Source: Acanthosepion pharaonis
Taxonomy: Eukaryota; Mollusca; Cephalopoda; Sepiida; Sepiidae
Assembly (NCBI GenBank): GCA_903632075.3
Contig: CAHIKZ030004302.1
Coordinates: 478,001-542,000, forward strand
DNA: 64,000 nt
Reading direction: 5' to 3'
Part shown: piece by piece, positions 56,594-64,000 of the stretch
Layout of the letters: every line of letters begins with the position of its first letter
Numbering within the stretch: position 1 is the first letter of the stretch
The notes under the pieces: generated by a model
Seen by the model: the letters and a program-made list of their open reading frames with translations, nothing else
Databases searched by the model: none
Told to the model about the DNA's origin: nothing
Program-made: the position numbers and the translations under genes

Positions 56594-57062
56594 TTACAGG
56601 AAAACATTTACGTACAAAAATGAGACTAATCATCGAGAAAAGATTGTTACCCGTGATCACGCAAAACGAAGCTTAATTGAAATTATTTCTATCTTTTAAA
56701 TGGCTGTTTTTAAGGCAACGGTGTGTTAAAATGCACATGAAGAGATGAAAGATATATTAAGATGGCCGAGGCTTTGTTCCGATTTCATTTCTACACTACT
56801 GTACGTCGCAGCATAGAATAAAATAGAAATGGTTAATTCGATGAAAATAAGCAAAGGGTCTTTAGTTAAAATTGATGTCACAAACATGTTTACTTCATTA
56901 TATTGATTCACATATACTCAGCGCCATGTTTACTATAATTCCGGAAAATAAATTATTCAATTTTTGTTGATTGCTGAACTAGTCAATAGAAGAATATCAT
57001 TTAAAAAATTGAAAATAAAAAAAACCTGACCAGCCAGAAAAATTGATTCTATAAATCTTTCA

Positions 57063-57109
57063 ACAGATGTCACGTAACAGCTCAGATTGTGCTGTTACGT
57101 GACATCTGT
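57063..57109. repeat. Perfect 18-bp inverted repeat at the start of a LINE fragment
   Basis: ACAGATGTCACGTAACAG (57063-57080) and CTGTTACGTGACATCTGT (57092-57109) are exact reverse complements with an 11-base loop. Confidence 0.95.
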
Positions 57110-57535
57110 CCTTCTTCAAGGCTGTGAATGTTGGACGATTTCCTCAAAGACGAAGAAGAGACGAGGCGTCAGAGGTGTGGTTCTACAGAAGGCTGCTAAG
57201 GATATCAGGGACCGAGCATGTGAGCAACGATAAGATCTTAGAGATGTTGCAAACAAGGAGGTGGCTTATACCTGACATCAGGAGGGGGCGGCTGAAGTTT
57301 CTGGGACACAAAATGAGGAAGGAGTGCCTGGAGAATCTGATACTCACAGGTCGAATAGAGTTTAAGAAAGACAAATGAAAAGAACGCGGGACAGAGCTGG
57401 CGGGCTTAAGGAAGTGGATGTCAGAACGTGGTCTGGAAGAGGAAGCCGACGGAAGGAACTTTTTGAGTGCTGCAAGGGATACAGAGAAGTGGAGAGCCAT
57501 GATCACCTTCGTCCTGAAAGGACATGGAACATAAA
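57092..57535 (+). pseudogene. RTE-like LINE C-terminal fragment
   Basis: Plus strand: LLQGCECWTISSKTKKR, a one-base frame break near 57160, EVWFYRRLLRISGTEHVSND, KILEMLQTRRWLIPDIRRGR, LKFLGHKMRKECLENLILTG, RIEFKKDK and stop (57376), then ERGTELAGLRKWMSERGLEE and TEKWRAMITFVLKGHGT. This is the YGCE.WT.......EAAEMWF.RRMLRI ... LKFLGH.MRK ... W.AMI..VLKGHGT tail of an invertebrate endonuclease/reverse-transcriptase LINE. It is 5'-truncated at the 18-bp inverted repeat and carries a frameshift and a stop. Confidence 0.8.
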
Positions 57536-57940
57536 AACATAAAAAGAATAGAAAATCTTTCAAAATCCAAGGCTAAATGACCCTGTCTGTCCTGCTATTT
57601 ATTCATAGATAGGAGAAGAGAGAGATTCATATTTTTCCCAAGGGTAATAGCACGTAAATGAATACAATGAACTCGAATTCGAACACGACTCTCTAATTAC
57701 TCATTCCGAATCGCCATCCATTACTCCACAGGGCCTTCGTAAAATGATATAATTTAATTCGTCTGAAATTATATCAATATGAATTTGATTATATGACAGG
57801 CGGGTATTGAAATACTTAACCCGAACAAAAACGTATTCCTCCTACATATGATAATAAGCCGGAAAGTGGGACAGGCCGAGAACCTTAGAGCACATTTAGG
57901 ATAGTCAGTGTTGACGAAAATAAAATAACCTACGATGAGT

Positions 57941-58480
57941 GTTTTTTTTTTTTTTTTGATATTTGTTTAATCATTTCAACCCCAACAAAGCAATAAAAGA
58001 TCCGAGGATGCAAGGGGTCAGTGAATAAAGGAAAGAGAGGTTAATACGACAAAAGGATTCAAGGAGGCATAAGATGACGAGTGACGTCGCATATAAATCT
58101 TTGAAGATTGAAGTTAACAGGAAAGTAACCGAAAGAAAGTTCCAGAAGCAAAAAGACATTATTGCCATAGATCTTACGGTTACAACTGGTGATTTAAACA
58201 GTGAATTGATGAAACCTAACTGCCAATCTAGTTTACATGTTTAAGGTCGAAGTATCCATGAGGAAACTACATACGAACAATCACGTGACAATATTTATAA
58301 AAGACGCAAATGAAAAGTACGTTATGACGCTGGGAATGTGATTGAAGGTGAAATGCCATGTCCAGATGAATGACGTTGGAAATTCTTTTGATTTTCTCAA
58401 GAATATCTCCATAACAGAACAGATGTAGAAACAATATCCAATAAATGGGCGAATGATAGATTTATTTATGTGCAAGATGG
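57941..58480 (-). pseudogene. LINE ORF2 C-terminal fragment with antisense poly(A) tail
   Basis: The plus strand starts with a T-run (about 57941-57958), the complement of a poly(A) tail. The minus strand then reads back into a LINE 3' end and, at 58281-58475, NKSIIRPFIGYCFYICSVME then IFLRKSKEFPTSFIWT, a decayed YKS.IRP.MEYC.HIW region. The nucleotide block TTTGAAGATTGAAGTTAACA also occurs in similar form in the 3.8- and 20.6-kb LINE tails. It is a 5'-truncated retroposed copy in minus orientation. Confidence 0.6.
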
Positions 58481-58489
58481 ATCCTGACG

Positions 58490-58780
58490 ATAAAAAAATG
58501 TCTAGTATGATATTTTAAAAAAATGATGTTTCACTCTGTACATGGCCCAAGAGTCACTCGAGGTGGAGAATTACACATTAAGAGACACAGTTTATGGAGA
58601 CATGTGCGCAAGGTATGAATTAACTCTAGACTTGAAAATTTTAAGATTTTAGTGTTCGGAGTTGCATCCTCTTAGGAGTCGGTTACACAAAGCAACGATT
58701 CGTAGGAAGGAGATTCTCGAAACTCACCAACTGAATATAACTGGAATGTGAGTGTTCACTACAATGGACATGACATGAAC
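58490..58780. other. Unassigned region
   Basis: Nothing recognised. Confidence 0.35.
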
Positions 58781-58850
58781 AGTCTTAGCCGTAATGGTTA
58801 GAACTGGTCTAACTAAAGAATGTAATTCGTCTGAACATTTTCCATGGAAA
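58781..58850 (+). repeat. SINE-like repeat, family A, fragment
   Basis: TAGCCGTAATGGTTAGAACT then GGTCTAACTAAAGAATGTAA and TTCGTCTGAACATTTTCC resembles the 7570 repeat in shortened form. Confidence 0.5.
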
Positions 58851-59574
58851 TAGCGATAAAGCACTGCCAGACTTCCGATGTTCCGTTACTGGGAAAGTGG
58901 TTGTATGATGGGAGATGTTTACCCACAAGGACGTAGCTGCAGTCTTAGCAACTGATTCTATATACCCATTCTACTTCATATCTGTTTCTTTCAGTGGTTA
59001 AATAAAACAGTTTAGACCCAGTTTAGTTGATATGAATTAGTATTTACTTACTTTTATTAAAGACCGGATATGATTGGCTTATATTTATTAAAATGGAAAT
59101 AAGAATCTGTCTAATGTATGACTGAATCCGAATAGACGCCACCCGCCAACGTGCAATTTTAATTTTGCAATAGTTTCAACCAAGTTTTTTTTCTTCCATC
59201 ACCTCTTTATTACTATTCTCACATAGTTCCAAAATGAAGAATTGCTTCAGGCGTCTTCTGAAACATCCCCTCAGTAATTATTAACCACAGCTGTTTATAT
59301 TTTAGTATTCTTTCCAACGCACCTCTTGAATTGAATCTCACACTTGCATTTGAGAATCGAGAGTATGTCCTAATTAGCGACGTTAAGAAAAAAAAACAAA
59401 ACAAAAAAACCGTCAGTGTTTCTGGTTGATAACTATCCGCAATAAGCATTTTACTGTGATATGGTAAAAATATAATTACGGATTTTTTCCAATATTCATT
59501 CAATAGAAGACCCGACAATCACTCAAGGTAGACGGTTACTGAATGTAGTTGTATGAATTTAAGAGGAGAAAGTA

Positions 59575-60005
59575 ACACATTATTTGGAAATCTAGGATAG
59601 ATACCAGTTGACGTTAAACCTGAAGAGCTTAACATTGTTACGATTAGATAAGTATACTTACAGAAGTCTATTCTACGAAGTAGCATTTCTAGGAAATATG
59701 CGGTCAGGGCGAAATTTCCTTTTTGTTAATGTTAATGCGATGGGAATAAGGATGAGTTGACCTTTGTGCATACGATGGCTGGTCCTAGTAGTAAATGTCT
59801 GAACTCGTAGACCTATAATGTCCTATAGATTTTAGTGATAGGGTTTCGATGTTTCATCATTATGAAAAAAGGCTGTTGTGGTGAATGTTATTCATCGCCC
59901 AAGGGCCGTATAAATGCTTTTGAGCACTTTCAGTTGGAACGATCGGTAATTGAGGATTGAATATCTCCATCCCAGATAAGGCAGTAATACACCACAATTG
60001 ATCTC
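59575..60005 (-). pseudogene. LINE ORF2 C-terminal fragment, strongly decayed
   Basis: Minus-strand fragments HRMHKGQLILIPIALTLTKR, KFRPDRIFPRNATS, a stop, NRLL, and RNNVKLFRFNVNWYLS follow the order R.H..QL..P.......R.SFFPRTA.LWN.LP......N...FK..VN..LS at the end of Jockey/CR1-like ORF2. The more upstream part is only faintly similar. It is distinct from the better preserved tail at 20.5 kb. Confidence 0.45.
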
Positions 60006-60009
60006 ATCT

Positions 60010-62100
60010 GACACTTGTAATGTGAAAATAATAATAACCTGTCTTTAAATTGTTTTTATATGTAAATAAATCAAGTAAACTCTTTTTCTTTAAATATATT
60101 TAGAACTTTCGCTCAAAATGTGTCAAAATACTTTTCTCATTCCTTGAGGAATATCTCAATATGAATCCTTGCCGAAGATCTGACCAAAAATAATGTTATT
60201 TTGACACAGAGGCAGTTTATTTGAAAGGATTACGTTTCTGCACATCTTTTTTTTTCGACAAAACACGAAAGAATTTACACAAGTATTTTTGTTCTCTTTA
60301 TTTGAAGTTAGTTCCACGAATGCACTCGAGGTACTAAATAGATGGATTTTCCATGTTACAATTTAATGCTATAGGAAAATAAAAGCATTTAAATATAAAT
60401 TGAAAATCTTGCTGAACCAGGATTCATCTTGTAAATGATTTCTGGATGAATGAATAATAATTGGTTCGTTATTTATGGAAATGAAACCAACCTATAAACA
60501 AGATAAATAATTTGATTTGGGAGACGCCAGCCATTTAGCCAGTAAGTACGTGGATAATGTAACAGAATTCTCTTTTTAGAATAAATAATTTACGTAATCT
60601 ACACATAGTTATTGCCTTCCTTGCAATTAAAACGTGTATTCATAACAGAGTTTAGATGTTTCATCCCGGTATCTTGATGATGTCAAGAACTGGCTACATA
60701 TAGAAACACATGCACACAGACACATACGCAGACACACATAAAGCGAAGAGGTGGAGATGATTTACTAAGCGAATATTTAAATATATTTCTAATATACACC
60801 TATTCTGTCTTCGTACTTATTCATTGACACACATGAAAATAAGCACACATATATCTGTGCGCTTTTTCGAAGTATGTTGACATTCTGTGAAGTAAAGAAT
60901 CACCCCCTCTCCACAGAACGTTTCTACTCTTGATATATGTATAATAAATGGGAAGATGGTTGCCATCTCGTTAAATGAGTAGGACCATCGAAGTTTGATC
61001 AATGTTTTTGTTATACTGAAAACTAAAATAGCTCTTTGTTCCAGCAATTGACTTGCAATACTTAATATAGTTGTGACAAGCTACATCGTTTTGTAAAGAG
61101 CCTGGTCTGTTTTGTAAAGTCTTTTCAGCTTTCTTATGTATTTCCTGTGATGGGTGAGACGGTATCGTTTTCTGAGTGCTTTCTGACACCCACTCATCAT
61201 GTTGTTTTCAGCGTATCATTAGTCGTAATTGCCGAAATATTTACTAATATGATTCATCATGAGGTAACTAAGCATATATGAGAGCTGCATGTTTATATTC
61301 ATCACATTTAAATTGATGGATGTCATGTAAATTGATAGATTGTCGCTTTCTTTTTCTTAGCTTCACGCTTTACATTCACCCAAAATCATTTAAAGATCTT
61401 GAAAGATTTTAGTGCGTTTATCAATTGGATTATTAACTTCCACTCATTTCGATAACAAGCAGCAATTCCCCAATAAGGATTTTTTACGCTCTTCATCAGT
61501 TTATGGATGTGTCGAGTGCCGGAGAGCTACTAGCTGTAGAGAATTTGCTTGGGCATTTGTTAATGGCAAATAACATGACCTGTCTAGCGATGTCTGTGAC
61601 GATGAATGTGAGCTTTGATATTTATTACAGTGGCTTTTTTGTTGATCACAGTCTGTGATATACAGTGGATATCAAGAAACTTAATCCGCGAATCAGGAAT
61701 TGTATACTACCATTTTTGAGCAGTTCCTATGTACTCTCTTAGACCAAATTTAATCTTTTAGAATTGAAAAAGCATTGGCTTACTTCTACACAAATTTCCT
61801 TACAAAGAAAGTTATGCGTATTTATAGAGCACCCAGTGTATCTGTATATGTCTACTGCATTAAGTGTGTGGGCATCCACGAATTTTGGTTGTCCGATGTA
61901 AGGTGAACGCTGAACAAGGTGGAACAGGCTGATAATCATTACAACATTTTTGCAGGATTGGGAAATATCCATCAAAACCAGCATTTTCTTATATGTGTGC
62001 GTGACCAGTTCACAGACATCAGCATCTAGAAGATCCTGAATTGAATGTTTTAGATTTAGCCGGAAGCTGAATGTTGAATAATTGATCTATACGAGTTGAT
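60010..62100. other. Unassigned region
   Basis: About 2.1 kb without a recognised family. The minus-strand frames at 60817-61189 (two overlapping, 72 and 76 codons) and 61739-61984 (81 codons) are open but carry no motif I can name. A host exon cannot be excluded, but no splice-bounded homology was seen. Confidence 0.3.
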
Positions 62101-62103
62101 ATC

Positions 62104-62104
<1 letters not shown>

Positions 62105-62171
<67 letters not shown>
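62105..62171. repeat. (TA)n microsatellite
   Basis: TA run, followed to 62250 by AT-rich duplicated ATTTATATAATT-AATCAATAA and ATTTATATAATT-GATCAATAA segments. Confidence 0.95.
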
Positions 62172-62173
<2 letters not shown>

Positions 62174-62439
62174 TTATATAATTAATCAATAAATTTTTTT
62201 TATTAATTTATATATATAATTATTAATTTATATAATTGATCAATAATTTTTTGAGAAACCAGAATATTTCCAAATAGCCTACAATAAAAGTTTAGCAATG
62301 TAGAAATATGGAAATTTCGTGACTAAAACAGAATGTACTAAATTACTCAGTAATCCTGAAGATATTCCTGTTTTACTGAGAATAATCAATACTATTTGAT
62401 CAACCCATCCATATGCGTAAGATTCCCGAAAAGGGGGTC

Positions 62440-62950
62440 TCGTATCAAGTAAATGCCTATATACTCAAATATAAACAATCAACATTTACTTATATCCGAA
62501 GCAACCAAATGCCTATAGACTAAATTAGAATAGTGAATAATGTTACTGGGACTGAACGAAGCGAATGCTTATACACACAAATATAAACACCAAATATTAT
62601 CTCCAAACAAATGAAATATTTAGACTTAAATTTAAAACTGATATATTTACCAAACCAAAACAAGATTATAGACTCAAATAAAAGAAATCAAGAGTTAGCT
62701 ATTATAAATCCGAAGAAGATATTTATAGACTCTAAAGTAAACGACCATTATATATAAGTTATTGAACCTAGTAAATGAATGCAGTCTCAAATATAATGGA
62801 TCAATATTTAAGTATCTGAAAGTAATTAAATGCCTGTGAGCTCTAAAATATATTATCAAATGTGAATGTTTATAGACTCAAACTTAAACAAAAGATATTT
62901 AAGTATCACCAAAACAAATATTTATACAATAAAATTTGAATTGTGTTTGC
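62440..62950 (+). repeat. Degenerate minisatellite, about 50-57-bp period
   Basis: About ten units share the pattern AAATGCCTATAGACTCAAAT followed by ATAAAC and a variable part with ATATTTAAGTATC. Unit starts lie near 62453, 62510, 62566, 62616, 62663, 62720, 62780, 62832, 62867 and 62918. No coding frame runs through it. Confidence 0.8.
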
Positions 62951-62959
62951 CTAGTCAGA

Positions 62960-64000
62960 ACGTAAATTTTTAAAGAATAAGTTAAAGATGACTGATTTCG
63001 AGATTACGTAACCACACGTGTTTTGAAATGTTGTAATAACACTCAACCAAACTAAACAATTTACACTTATTTTTCACGAAGAGAGGTAGATGTTTCCTTA
63101 CTCTTTATTTTTCTCCCCTTTTTATTTTCCTTTTTCTTCTTTTCTCACTTACGCAATACCTGAATCTCTCGCTATTCTATCGCTATTTCCATGACAATTT
63201 TGGGGGACGGGCACCATTTTTTTAAATTTCAGTGATTCTGATCATCACAGCTAAGACTCATTTCTCTATATCCACGTCGTGGAACAAGCTTTGTTCCCTA
63301 CGTATTGTAATTTTTCGAGAAAAATTCCTTCTCTGAGAATTTCCCCAAGAAATGAAACTGACTTCTGCTTGTATGCTTCCTTAACAGTTGCAATATAACC
63401 GCTTTAAGTCAAGTAACAATTGTTACCAAACTGCTTCATCCTCATAAACATCACCCCCCCCTGCTCCCTACTCTTAAATCCATATCAAACACATCATTCA
63501 GTCACCCTTTATCTTGAGTGAGTTCTATACGTGAATGCTAGTAAAAAAAGATACAAGGTATTCTTTTTTGTTTCTTTTTTTTCTTTTGATCAATAATTGA
63601 CCTGAATGCAAGACATATGGCGTCATTTACAGTAAAATATAATAGCTCATGCATTTGAATCTTGTATCGCTAGGGTTCTGTATTCATTCTGAAAACAGTT
63701 GAGAAAATATGAACACCACTTATAGCGATATCAGTTGTCAGCTGATATCTTGCTAAGGAAACACCTGCAGGATGTTACAGAAATCATTTTAACAATTATC
63801 GTCTTCAAGAAGATCAGCTGAGTGAAGCGGGCTGCGAATCAAGTGAATTGATCCTGACTACTTGATGACTGACTCTTTTAAACGAAAGATAGAAGGTCAA
63901 AGAAAGCATGTCCTTTATAAACAGTGGTCTCTCACAGCTAAAAATGGCCCCGCTCACACACTTACTAGGTTAAAAGTAGGCTCACAACGGTCAGACCGTT
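62960..64000. other. Unassigned region
   Basis: No gene recognised. A small hairpin GATATCAG / CTGATATC with a 7-base loop lies near 63728-63750. Confidence 0.4.

Noticed and set aside
59219..59518. 99-codon minus-strand frame
   Set aside because: Contains an A/T-run-derived Phe stretch and no recognisable domain.
60817..61984. Minus-strand frames as possible host exons
   Set aside because: Open, but without recognisable motifs, splice context or codon pattern; left as unassigned.
62440..62950. CRISPR-like array of spaced repeats
   Set aside because: Units are degenerate with no constant spacer length and no adjacent cas-type genes, and the window is clearly eukaryotic.

Overview
The window looks like non-genic, repeat-saturated DNA from an animal nuclear genome, most likely a mollusc and plausibly a cephalopod. 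This is an inference from style: AT-rich sequence, dozens of long (TA)n tracts, tRNA-derived SINE-like repeats, several Tc1/mariner lineages, and decayed LINE, Ty3 and Penelope-like elements side by side. I found no convincing host protein-coding exon, rRNA or intact tRNA gene. Almost every open frame above 60 codons is a translated microsatellite, a shadow frame, or a fragment of transposon-derived protein.

Layout. 0-8 kb: simple repeats, a pair of about 160-bp dispersed repeats (2.8 and 4.5 kb), a LINE 3' end interrupted by a short Penelope-related insertion with a 12-bp target duplication (3.9 kb), and a 200-bp hairpin (6.0 kb). 8-12.3 kb: a Tc1-type element with long inverted terminal repeats sitting inside a 34-bp-period minisatellite, then a decayed mariner and another foldback repeat. 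14-23 kb: SINE-like repeats, a second mariner, and several LINE C-terminal fragments. 24-30 kb: very dense (TA)n arrays with short repeat units between them. 30-31.7 kb: a decayed member of an uncharacterised multi-copy invertebrate protein family, then an inverted pair of the Penelope-related repeat. 33-37.6 kb: microsatellites and a remarkable snap-back Tc1 derivative. 38-45 kb: a DDE transposase pseudogene, a 280-bp hairpin, Helitron-like ends, a 1.14-kb palindromic element, and mariner and LINE fragments. 46-47.5 kb: a Penelope-like remnant with a GIY-YIG-type C-terminus between inverted terminal repeats. 48-50 kb: more foldback copies. 51-55 kb: two decayed Ty3-type retrotransposons arranged head to head. 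57-60 kb: three LINE fragments. 60-64 kb: mostly unrecognised DNA with one degenerate minisatellite of about 50-57 bp period (62.4-62.95 kb).

The most coherent system is a dispersed foldback family present at seven or more places (1.2, 3.9, 11.9, 22.0, 31.2, 48.8 and 49.7 kb). Its inverted ends are homologous to the inverted terminal repeats of the Penelope-like remnant at 46.0-47.4 kb. Its conserved core (CTGANGA, a short paired stem, GAAAC) resembles the catalytic core of a hammerhead ribozyme. Some copies hold a tRNA-promoter-like segment between the inverted arms, and two copies have 12-bp target-site duplications. I interpret these as non-autonomous derivatives mobilised by Penelope-like machinery. 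The genes here do not cooperate in any host pathway; their relations are those of nested and parasitic mobile elements.
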